Assembly (NCBI GenBank): GCA_030598065.1
Contig: JAUVQR010000068.1
Location: 1-7,226, forward strand
DNA length: 7,226 bases
Direction: 5' to 3'
DNA from: Planctomycetota bacterium
GTDB lineage: Bacteria > Planctomycetota > Brocadiia > Brocadiales > Bathyanammoxibiaceae
Shown here: in pieces, positions 1-5,700 of the stretch
Numbering within the stretch: the first letter of the stretch is position 1
Layout of the letters: every line of letters starts with the position of its first letter
Translations under genes and position numbers: made by a program
The notes under the pieces: model-generated
What the model was told of the DNA's origin: nothing
Database searches by the model: none
The model's input: only the letters and a program-made list of their open reading frames with translations

Positions 1-66
1 ACCGTGCGTAACGTTTGTATAACGTGGAACATGGGAGCACTCATCTCTTACAAATTGGGCCCCTTA

Positions 67-114
67 GAATTTTACGGCCCCAAGTAACCATGCTTCAGGG
101 TCTGCGTAAAATTC
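67..114. repeat. Perfect 10-bp inverted repeat with 28-base spacer
   Basis: GAATTTTACG at 67-76 and CGTAAAATTC at 105-114 are exact reverse complements. On the minus strand the spacer can extend the fold with CCC/GGG and AAG/CTT pairs, giving a long interrupted hairpin. It would lie about 25 bases into a transcript from the possible promoter at 147-175. There is no T-tract after it, so it does not look like a terminator; a structured leader or a protein-binding site is possible. Confidence 0.55.
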
Positions 115-146
115 GTGAGAGTAATAAGCCTTTGCCACCCATCCAC

Positions 147-175
147 TTATTAGCTGATTACTTAACTACTGTCAA
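147..175 (-). promoter_or_regulatory. Possible promoter directed out of the left edge
   Basis: On the minus strand TTGACA (175-170) is followed after 17 bases by TAATAA (152-147), a perfect -35 with a weak (3/6) -10. It starts about 20 bases after the polylysine stop. Transcription would begin near 140 and read leftwards through the inverted repeat at 67-114. No complete gene is seen downstream. A short frame opens with ATG at 44 (M-S-A-P-M-F-H) and leaves the window, but its ribosome binding site is poor and it is not called. Confidence 0.35.
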
Positions 176-195
176 CACTTTTCTCAGGAAAAGGA

Positions 196-309
196 TTACC
201 TACGTTTGGCTTTCTTTTTAGCCTTCTTTTTGGCTTTCTTTTTAGCTTTCTTCTTAACCTTCTTCACTACCCTCTTCTTTGCCTTTTTCTTAGCCTTCTT
301 TTTTGCCAT
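196..309 (-). CDS. Lysine/alanine-rich 37-residue peptide, histone H1-like
   Basis: A 37-codon gene starts with ATG at 309, five bases after a strong Shine-Dalgarno (GGGGGTGA at 315-322), and ends with TAA at 196-198. The product is 23 Lys, 7 Ala, 3 Arg, 3 Val and Met, with no acidic residue. It is built from AKKK tetrapeptides interrupted by RVVKKV. Such AKKK runs are found in C-terminal tails of eukaryotic H1 and in bacterial H1-like DNA-binding proteins, so nucleic-acid binding or compaction is a reasonable inference. Here the tail stands alone without a folded domain. It follows nrdG by 46 bases on the same strand. Both AAA and AAG and several Ala codons are used, so the repeat is not simple triplet slippage. 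The gene is too short for statistical gene finding, and the ribosome binding site is the main support. Confidence 0.7.
   Translation of the reverse strand: MAKKKAKKKAKKRVVKKVKKKAKKKAKKKAKKKAKRR
208..255 (-). repeat. Tandem repeat, two 24-base units (12-base sub-period) coding for AKKK
   Basis: Positions 208-231 and 232-255 are two adjacent 24-base copies that differ at two bases. Each is made of two 12-base units encoding Ala-Lys-Lys-Lys. The repeat lies inside the polylysine gene and could change length by replication slippage without breaking frame, in steps of four residues. Confidence 0.75.
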
Positions 310-355
310 TCATGTCACCCCCTTTCATGGGCCAACTGTAAGAAATTAATAGAAT

Positions 356-1081
356 TTAACTAACCGCCAGCTCTGGTTCTCCTCTGATGTGGGAGCCTTC
401 AACATGTGCGCCGGCTACATCCCGAAGTTGTTTCAACGTTTCTATAGGGTAAGGGGTCTCCTTTGTCATGTCCGGGTCCAGACAAACCGTTGGTCTAAAA
501 GACTGTAGCACGTACTTCTTCGCGCCTTGAAGGGTGCGGGCTATGCCCTTCACCTCGCCTTCGCCGAGGTAGGAGGGGCATACGGTGGTGCGGAATTCGT
601 GCTCCAGTCCGCTGTTAATTATCGTCTTTATGCTCCGTTCAATGTCTTGTACGTTGCACGGCACGCCGGCAACTTCCCGATAATTCTTTTCTTTGAGAGG
701 GGCCTTTACGTCCATTGCTATACAATGAAGCAGGCCTTCTTCAACGAACTCTTCGATCAACTTGGGGTTTGTTCCGTTGGTGTCCAATTTCACTTTGAGC
801 CCCAGGTCTTTCAGCTGCCTTAAGAGTTCTTTAAGTCCGCTATGTATGGTGGGTTCGCCGCCTGATACGACCACGCCGTCAATCCAGCGCCTGTTCTTCT
901 TCAGATAGCCCATTACCGATTCAAACGGTATGGTCTCCATGTCTTCTGAAGGGTTGACTAGGTGAGGCGCGTGGCAGTAGGGGCAACGGAGGTTGCAGCC
1001 TGAGAGGAAGATGACGGAACTTATCATTCCCTCCCACTCTATGAGACTGCTTTCGATGAAACCCTTTATTTGTACAGGCAT
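356..1081 (-). CDS. nrdG: Anaerobic ribonucleotide reductase activating protein NrdG (radical SAM)
   Basis: NrdG uses a [4Fe-4S] cluster and S-adenosylmethionine to abstract a hydrogen from the NrdD radical glycine. Numbered from the ATG at 1081 (241 residues), the cluster motif CxxxCxxC is Cys29, Cys33 and Cys36 within SGCNLRCPYCH. The SAM-binding GGE is at 74-76 (VVSGGEPT), and KLDTNGT and AMDVKAP follow further along. The N-terminal block KGFIESSLIEWEGMISSVIF is typical of the longer NrdG family. The frame stays open upstream to a TTG at 1111, but the family usually begins just before this block, so ATG is preferred. A strong AAAGGAGG at 1139-1146 lies too far from either start, leaving the start uncertain. 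It is separated from nrdD by two small genes. Because NrdD here lacks its radical glycine, the true substrate of this activase is open. Confidence 0.92.
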   Translation of the reverse strand: MPVQIKGFIESSLIEWEGMISSVIFLSGCNLRCPYCHAPHLVNPSEDMETIPFESVMGYLKKNRRWIDGVVVSGGEPTIHSGLKELLRQLKDLGLKVKLDTNGTNPKLIEEFVEEGLLHCIAMDVKAPLKEKNYREVAGVPCNVQDIERSIKTIINSGLEHEFRTTVCPSYLGEGEVKGIARTLQGAKKYVLQSFRPTVCLDPDMTKETPYPIETLKQLRDVAGAHVEGSHIRGEPELAVS

Positions 1082-1162
1082 ATCTGTTACTTGAACTGCG
1101 CCTCCGCTCAAACTATCGAGTTGGTCGAAAGGCGCGTTCCTCCTTTGACTGACGGACCAGGC

Positions 1163-1480
1163 TTATGACTTGGCGGCGTTCTGTTGTCTCGCCAGTATCG
1201 GCTGGTCGTAAGAGAACACGTTGCCCATTCCCGGTGACGCGTAATAAACGTTGGCAAAACCGTCCAGCCCCACCTCCTGGAGCTTTATCTTATAGTGAGC
1301 GCCGGTGTCGCGTGGAAGACTGTACAAATAGTTCAGTAGTTTCGCCGCGACGTCATCAATGTCCACGTTATCAGGGATTGGGTTATACAGGTACAGCCCT
1401 ATCAAGAAATCCGCTTGATAGGAGGTAATACTTTTTTCCAGCTCCAACAGTCTTCCCGTCAATTTTTCGTTTTCCCACAT
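1163..1480 (-). CDS. Small protein of unknown function upstream of nrdG (105 aa)
   Basis: I do not recognise this protein. It starts with ATG at 1480, with GAAGGGGA about six bases upstream. The 105-residue product begins with an amphipathic helix (NEKLTGRLLELEKSITSYQA) and continues with a hydrophobic but short stretch, DFLIGLYLYNPIPDN. A helical middle (VDIDDVAAKLLNYLYSL) and a tyrosine/glycine-rich end (GLDGFANVYYASPGMGNVFS) follow. There are no cysteines, no signal peptide and no clear transmembrane helix. The TAA stop is about 80 bases before the nrdG ATG. Codon use resembles its neighbours and the strand is shared, so it probably belongs to the nrd transcript. A role with NrdD or NrdG would be inference from position alone. 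Confidence 0.7.
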   Translation of the reverse strand: MWENEKLTGRLLELEKSITSYQADFLIGLYLYNPIPDNVDIDDVAAKLLNYLYSLPRDTGAHYKIKLQEVGLDGFANVYYASPGMGNVFSYDQPILARQQNAAKS

Positions 1481-1525
1481 AATGAATCCCCTTCAAAAGA
1501 AGTTAGAGAGTGTATGTGGTAACTT

Positions 1526-1744
1526 CTATGCCCTGTCGATGTACCTTCTTGCCTCGTTCAATAGTTCGTTTCTTGCCTTTTCTGCGGCCGTGTTTGAAGC
1601 GCAGAAGCGGTGAAAGGACAGCAGGTCAGGGCCCGACTCCACGTTGGACACCGTTATTGTTAACATTCCTGGAATGCGTTGCTTATTGACCCTTATTCCA
1701 TAACCTTTATACGCATCAGTGTTCCGCTGGGAATTTTCGTCCAT
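1526..1744 (-). CDS. Small protein of unknown function between nrdD and nrdG (72 aa)
   Basis: I do not recognise this protein. It starts with ATG at 1744 behind a good Shine-Dalgarno (GGAGGGAA, about six bases upstream), which argues that it is translated. The 72 residues read as a hydrophilic start, then YKGYGIRVNKQ and MLTITVSNV, which look like two beta strands. A helical, charged C-terminus follows (TAAEKARNELLNEARRYIDRA). There is one cysteine (in HRFCASN), no signal peptide and no membrane segment, so a small cytoplasmic alpha/beta protein is likely. It lies about 110 bases after nrdD and about 45 bases before the next small gene, on the same strand, consistent with one operon. Its position between reductase and activase is the only clue to function. 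Confidence 0.72.
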   Translation of the reverse strand: MDENSQRNTDAYKGYGIRVNKQRIPGMLTITVSNVESGPDLLSFHRFCASNTAAEKARNELLNEARRYIDRA

Positions 1745-1857
1745 TACCGGTTCCCTCCAGAGATGAATTTTCAGCTTGGAAATCGCGCCTCCGTACAGGC
1801 AGTTTTTCCCGGTGTCCCCGAATTACTCCTGCGCTCGACCATGAAATAATTCATTTG

Positions 1858-4251
1858 CTAGATAAGCTCCGCCAGTGACGCGTCTTTAAACCTCTCGGCA
1901 AGTGCCTTCACCTTGGAGGTGTCCCAGTTGCTTAACCTGTCTTCGTAGTCGTCCAGCCTGTTGATGCCGGACACGTTATACGCGCCGCAGTGGTCGCAAC
2001 AGTCCGTAAGCCTTGGCGAGACGCGGTTGCACACGGTGCAGATGGTGAATTCCGGAGAGATTGTTACCTGTGCCGCCTGCGTGTTCTTAAACGTCTTCTT
2101 TACCAGGTTCATTATGCTGGTGGCGGGGGGCCTTTCTTCGCCGCAGAAGGCGTGGATGATGGCGCCGGACTCTATCATCGTGTGGAACTTGCTCTGGACG
2201 ACTATCCTGGTCAACATGTCTATGGGCGCGTCCGGCCTCAGGTGAATACTGTTCGTGTAATAGTATTCGTCCCCTTCAATATCCCCCTTTACGAGCGCCC
2301 TTGCCTGGGGATACTTCTTCACGTCTATCTTCGCGAGCCTTCTCGAAGCGCTCTCCGCCGGCGATTCCTCCAGCGAGAACTTGAGGCCGTGTTTCTTTCC
2401 GGCCTCTTTCACCTTCTGGTACATGAATGCGATTATCCTCAACCCCTGTCTCAGGGGTTCTTCGCCCTCATGCAGCTCCATGTCCATCATGTGCTGGAGA
2501 CATTCGTTAAGGCCCAGGATGCCCACGATGTACGTCGACTTTTTCAGGTCCACGTAGGGCCGCCCATCTTTGGCTGGTTTGCCAATCTGCCATAGCGGCA
2601 TCTCAGGACCCGACATCAGACGGGCGATAAAGGCCTTCTTCTGTAGATGTGCGTCGATGCACGTCTGAATGGTATCGCCTATTTCGTTGTAAAGCGCCTC
2701 CCAGTTTCCCTTCCCCCCCGCCCTGTAAGCGGCCTGTGGAAGGTTGACCGTCACGTTCTGGAAGCCGCAGAAGCGCATGCTCTCCGGGTTGGTTATCATG
2801 TAGTCGTCTTCAATAGTGGTCCGGAGCCGGCAGCAGGCCGACAGTGTCACCTCGTCCCTGTCGAACACGAAATACGGCACGCCGTTTTCGCTGGCCATCT
2901 GGCAGGCGTACTCGAGTATCTTGTATTGCTCTGGGTCGTCAAGGGTATCCTGGTTTATGTGCAGGTCGCACTTCGGGAAGGCGAAGATGTGGCCGTGGCA
3001 GTCGCCCGCGCGCCATACGTCCAGCATGGCCATGGTAAACTCGCGGGCTGTCTCTTCATAGTCGCCGTAGGTCTTTCCCGTGTATTTACCTCCGGCGCCG
3101 ATGGCGGGGATGCCCTTCATGTAGTTCGGCACGCCGGTGTGGATGTTGAAATCGAGAAAGAGGGTCTGGCCTCCACGCGAGAAGGCGCTCTGGGAGCAAC
3201 TGTAGATGAGGTGCTGTGCCTCCTGCCGCAGCTGTTCCTTGTTCATGCCCTCCATATAAGGCGCGTATAATATGTTTATGTAGCCTATGCCCAACGCGCC
3301 GGCGTAGTACGCCTGCATGGACGCAAGGTAGGTGTTCAGATGGCCGGTCAGCGTGCGGGCGTGCCTGGCCGGGGCCGAGACGGTGTCAAGGTTGTCGAGA
3401 TGCAGACCGTACTTCTTCAGGTATTCCAGGGAATGGGACGAGCAGTATACCCTGGTCGGATAGCCGAGGTCGTGGATGTGTACGGCGCCGGAGAGGTGCT
3501 TGCCAGCCACGTCTTCGGAGTATACCTCCTGAAGGGCGTACTGCTTCAGGGTGTTTTCCGCTATGGAGAGGTTTATCGCCTCCGGGTTGTTGGTGGCTAT
3601 GTTGCTGTTTTCGTTGACCTTGGAGAATATAAGCTGGTCGAGGTCGTACTTCGGCATGCCTATGGTGGCCTGTTTCTTGAGCTGGGTGTTGTAGCCCCTC
3701 TCGAACAGCTCGTTATCAACCAGCTCCCTGAGCAGGCCGGTTGAGATGCGGTGGATGCCAGAGTTAAAGACCCTCTTCTCCACCACGCCGGCGATGTCTA
3801 TGGCCTCATTGATAGGTATGCCGGCCTCTTTCTCAAGGGCGAGGGCGATCTTGTTCTTGTCCCACGGCGAGGTCTCGTCATGTATGTCCGTCTCAACCAT
3901 TAGGGCGGCGTCGGTCGTGTCCCGGCCCTTGGAGGTCTTTTTTCTGACCTTGAGTTTCTCCCTGTGGAGGACCCTCCTGTCCCTGTAGCGTATGTATGCC
4001 TTGGCGGTCTTTGCGTGGCCCGTGTTTATCAGTACGTCTTCTACCAGGTCCTGTATGTCTTCTATACCCGGGACGTTCCCGTTGAATTTCTTTTTAAGTA
4101 GATGTGAGACCAGTTCGGCCAGCTCCTCGGCCATCTTCCGGTCGTTGCCCCCGACGGCGTGAGCCGCCTTGAAGATGGCGTCTGCTATCTTTTTTATGTC
4201 AAACGGCACCGTCCTTCCGTCGCGTTTTCTGATGGTCTCCATGGGGCTCAC
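1858..4251 (-). CDS. nrdD: Class III-type (anaerobic) ribonucleoside-triphosphate reductase NrdD, lacking the glycyl-radical glycine
   Basis: NrdD reduces ribonucleotides to deoxyribonucleotides. In the 797-residue protein an ATP-cone (about 3-95, IRKRDGRTVPFD to YIRYRDRR) is followed by a second cone-like region (about 112-200, PWDKNKIALALEKEAG to LIRELVD-type residues). The catalytic barrel then follows, with GAVHIHDLGYPTRVYC (Cys270), SRGGQ (358-362), GGKYTGKTYGDY, ACCRL (Cys473/474) and FCGFQNVTVNLP. The C-terminal zinc site is Cys738, Cys741, Cys752 and Cys755. The next segment, NRLDDYEDRLSNW, aligns without gaps to the family's TRITGYFTKVSSW-like glycyl-radical motif as I recall it, and the radical glycine is Asp768. 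The reading frame is intact through this point. The start is GTG at 4251 with AAAGGA nine bases upstream; ATG at 4242 is an alternative. It follows nrdR, and an activase gene lies downstream. Class identity is certain; mechanism is not. Confidence 0.96.
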   Translation of the reverse strand: MSPMETIRKRDGRTVPFDIKKIADAIFKAAHAVGGNDRKMAEELAELVSHLLKKKFNGNVPGIEDIQDLVEDVLINTGHAKTAKAYIRYRDRRVLHREKLKVRKKTSKGRDTTDAALMVETDIHDETSPWDKNKIALALEKEAGIPINEAIDIAGVVEKRVFNSGIHRISTGLLRELVDNELFERGYNTQLKKQATIGMPKYDLDQLIFSKVNENSNIATNNPEAINLSIAENTLKQYALQEVYSEDVAGKHLSGAVHIHDLGYPTRVYCSSHSLEYLKKYGLHLDNLDTVSAPARHARTLTGHLNTYLASMQAYYAGALGIGYINILYAPYMEGMNKEQLRQEAQHLIYSCSQSAFSRGGQTLFLDFNIHTGVPNYMKGIPAIGAGGKYTGKTYGDYEETAREFTMAMLDVWRAGDCHGHIFAFPKCDLHINQDTLDDPEQYKILEYACQMASENGVPYFVFDRDEVTLSACCRLRTTIEDDYMITNPESMRFCGFQNVTVNLPQAAYRAGGKGNWEALYNEIGDTIQTCIDAHLQKKAFIARLMSGPEMPLWQIGKPAKDGRPYVDLKKSTYIVGILGLNECLQHMMDMELHEGEEPLRQGLRIIAFMYQKVKEAGKKHGLKFSLEESPAESASRRLAKIDVKKYPQARALVKGDIEGDEYYYTNSIHLRPDAPIDMLTRIVVQSKFHTMIESGAIIHAFCGEERPPATSIMNLVKKTFKNTQAAQVTISPEFTICTVCNRVSPRLTDCCDHCGAYNVSGINRLDDYEDRLSNWDTSKVKALAERFKDASLAELI

Positions 4252-4363
4252 AGGTGTTGTTCCTTTCTAGTTGGCTTGATGGCTAAACTGTTTCTTGTCT
4301 TCTACAAAAATCCGTCGTTGGACTTTTATCCCGTGTTTACTACGAAGCAGCACAGACATACCA

Positions 4364-4831
4364 CTACTTCTTTTTCCTCTCACTTTTTATCAGCGGTTTC
4401 ACCTCTTCCATAAAGTCACTGATGTCCTTGAACTCCCGGTAAACGGAGGCGAACCTCACGTACGCCACTTTGTCGAGACCCTTCAGCTTCTGCATTATTT
4501 GTTCACCTATATACGTTGAGGCAACTTCGCGGTCGAACCTGTTGTACAGGTCACGTTCTATCTCAGCGACGGTGGCCTCTATCATATCGGTTGAAATAGG
4601 TCTCTTCTCGCAGGCCTTCTCCAGGCCGTTGCGTACCTTCACCCTGTCAAAGGCCACCCTGCGGCCGTCCTTCTTTACCACCTTCAGAGGTGTTTCCTCC
4701 ATCCTCTCATAGGTGGTGTAGCGTCTTCCGCAGTTAAGGCACTCACGGCGGCGCTTTATGTTGAGGCCGTCCGCCGACGGTCTCGAGTTTATTACCTTGT
4801 CATTATCTTGTTTACAATAGGGACACTGCAT
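4364..4831 (-). CDS. nrdR: Transcriptional repressor NrdR
   Basis: NrdR senses adenine nucleotides and represses ribonucleotide reductase genes by binding paired NrdR boxes. The 155-residue protein matches the usual length. It has an N-terminal zinc ribbon with CPYC (Cys3, Cys6) and CLNC (Cys31, Cys34), and the hallmark segments SRPSADG and RRRECLNCGRRYTTYER. An ATP-cone domain follows (about 49-140), beginning VVKKDGRRVAFD and containing VAYVRFASVYREF. A short lysine-rich tail closes the protein. It starts with ATG at 4831; no clear Shine-Dalgarno lies within 15 bases, so initiation may be weak or coupled to upstream translation. It is the first gene after the operator pair and sits about 110 bases before nrdD, with no obvious terminator between them, so both genes probably share one transcript. 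Confidence 0.97.
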   Translation of the reverse strand: MQCPYCKQDNDKVINSRPSADGLNIKRRRECLNCGRRYTTYERMEETPLKVVKKDGRRVAFDRVKVRNGLEKACEKRPISTDMIEATVAEIERDLYNRFDREVASTYIGEQIMQKLKGLDKVAYVRFASVYREFKDISDFMEEVKPLIKSERKKK

Positions 4832-5057
4832 AATCAGGCCAACAGGTCTCTTCTGGTAGTCTCGCGTGCGGAAAATACTTCTGCGATATTGTTATGCGCC
4901 TTGCAGGCGCCGAACCGCTGCCGTGGTGTACTGCTGAAATGTCGAGGCTTCTTCTTTTCGCCAAACGTATGGTCCCCAATATTTACCCCCGTAAAGGGAG
5001 ACATACAGATAAGCAAGTTGAATAATAATATACAACATTTAGTATTACCAGATATTG
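4832..5057 (-). other. Long untranslated leader of nrdR; no convincing gene
   Basis: The predicted transcript start near 5057 leaves roughly 225 bases before the nrdR ATG. The leader contains a small hairpin with stem TTTAC/GTAAA and a G-rich loop around 4981-4994. It also contains a stronger one, GCGCCT-GCA-AGGCGC, at 4896-4910. A 60-codon reading frame (5016-4834, TTG start) ends two bases before the nrdR ATG, but it has no Shine-Dalgarno sequence and no recognisable product. It is not called as a gene, although it could couple translation to nrdR, which itself lacks a good ribosome binding site. The remainder of the gene-free stretch (5093-5208) holds only GC-rich inverted repeats after the deaminase stop, without a T-tract. 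I recognise no known riboswitch. Confidence 0.4.
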
Positions 5058-5091
5058 TATGGACTTTTACCTCAAATACAAGATATTGTCA
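5045..5091. promoter_or_regulatory. Tandem NrdR-box pair (two operators, 31 bp apart)
   Basis: Two 16-bp sites share the core GATATTGT: 5076-5091 (ATACAAGATATTGTCA) and 5045-5060 (TTACCAGATATTGTAT). By eye they match 12 and 11 of 16 positions of the palindromic NrdR-box consensus ACACWATATATWGTGT as I remember it. The spacing between equivalent positions is 31 bp, about three helical turns, which is the known arrangement for NrdR operators. One box overlaps the -35 hexamer and the other the predicted start site, as expected for repression. The first gene downstream encodes NrdR itself, so autoregulation together with nrdD control is the simplest reading. Confidence 0.75.
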
Positions 5092-5092
5092 A
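5064..5092 (-). promoter_or_regulatory. Predicted sigma70-type promoter of the nrdR-nrdD operon
   Basis: On the minus strand a perfect TTGACA (5092-5087) is followed after 17 bases by TAAAAG (5069-5064), a 4/6 match to the -10 consensus. Transcription would start near 5057 and give a leader of about 225 bases before nrdR. The assignment is strengthened by two NrdR-box-like palindromes, one covering the -35 and the other the start site. No start site is proven by sequence alone. Confidence 0.6.
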
Positions 5093-5208
5093 GTAAAATG
5101 TCGGGTTTTTTGAGAAATTCGCCGGGGGTTTCTTTGTCTCTGGAGTCCGGCACGATTGCCGTTTGTGTCGATTGTGCGCGGCCCCGGGGCGGTGGGTTCC
5201 CCGGAGGG

Positions 5209-5700
5209 TTACCTGTCGTTCCCCACGATTTCAACCTTGACCCCGGCCTCTTGCAGCATCTCTTTTGAGAGCCAGTCGGGGTAGTCTGAGAGAGCGACTA
5301 TGCGTTTTACGCCGCAGTTAATCAGCATCTTTGCGCACAGCACGCACGGGTGGTTGGTGGAGTATAACGTTGCGCCTTCTATTGACGTGCCAAGGCTGGC
5401 GGCCTGGAGGAGTGCGTTCATCTCCGCGTGCAGTCCCCTGCAGAGTTCCTGTCTCTCTCCGGAGGGGATTCCCAGTTTGTCCCTGAGGCATCCTATCTCC
5501 GTGCAGTGCACCATGCCTTTGGGCGCCCCGTTGTAACCGGTGGCAAGTATGCGTTTTTCCAGCACCAGCGTGGCTCCCACCTGGCGGCGCAGGCAGGTCG
5601 ACCTCTGGGCCACCTCACGGGTAATCTTGAGGAAGTACTCGTCCCAGCTCGGCCGGGTGTCTTTATTTACCGATGCAGAATTGCGAGAAGATTCTTTCAA
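5209..5700 (-). CDS. comEB: dCMP deaminase (ComEB-type deoxycytidylate deaminase)
   Basis: This enzyme hydrolyses dCMP to dUMP, the precursor of dTMP, in the cytoplasm. The 163-residue protein shows the zinc-dependent deaminase core: HAE at 91-93 (zinc ligand His91, general acid/base Glu93) and PCVLC at 118-122 (Cys119 and Cys122 as zinc ligands). The N-terminal block RPSWDEYF followed by STCLRRQVGA and ATGYNGAP is typical of dCMP rather than cytidine or tRNA deaminases. Extra cysteines (36, 66, 71, 87) sit where dCMP deaminases can bind a second, structural zinc; that is an inference. The start is TTG at 5700, the only standard in-frame start before the conserved block. It lies inside mnmE and is preceded by AGAGGA five bases upstream, so translation is probably coupled to mnmE. 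Because the family usually begins near RPSWDEYF, about 15 extra residues at the N-terminus are uncertain. Confidence 0.93.
   Translation of the reverse strand: MKESSRNSASVNKDTRPSWDEYFLKITREVAQRSTCLRRQVGATLVLEKRILATGYNGAPKGMVHCTEIGCLRDKLGIPSGERQELCRGLHAEMNALLQAASLGTSIEGATLYSTNHPCVLCAKMLINCGVKRIVALSDYPDWLSKEMLQEAGVKVEIVGNDR

Noticed and set aside
178..193. Small hairpin CTTTTC/GAAAAG after the polylysine stop as a terminator.
   Set aside because: The six-pair stem is AT-rich and is followed by TGTTGACAG rather than a T-run.
15..221. 68-codon plus-strand frame at the left edge.
   Set aside because: It has a TTG start without a ribosome binding site, runs through the inverted repeat and ends inside the polylysine gene on the opposite strand.
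1771..1857. 27-codon frame (starting M-N-Y-F-M) between nrdD and the 72-residue gene.
   Set aside because: It has no Shine-Dalgarno of its own, a very short random-looking product and no conserved features.
1990..3617. Long plus-strand frames opposite nrdD.
   Set aside because: They are antisense shadows of a clearly coding gene, with low-complexity composition and no domain matches.
4843..4856. Segment on the minus strand (CCAGAAGAGACCTG) resembling the B12 box of cobalamin riboswitches, in front of an RNR operon.
   Set aside because: It has a two-base insertion relative to the box, and I cannot find the conserved riboswitch core (GCxACTG and the upstream GGGAA/GGTG elements). A covariance-model search would settle it.
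4834..5016. 60-codon minus-strand frame ending just before nrdR.
   Set aside because: It has a TTG start with no Shine-Dalgarno and no recognisable composition or domain. It is kept only as a note in the leader entry.
5148..5190. GC-rich inverted repeats after the deaminase stop (CGGCA-ATCG-TGCCG and GCCCCGGGGC) as a rho-independent terminator.
   Set aside because: Neither is followed by a T-tract on the minus strand, so termination is not supported.
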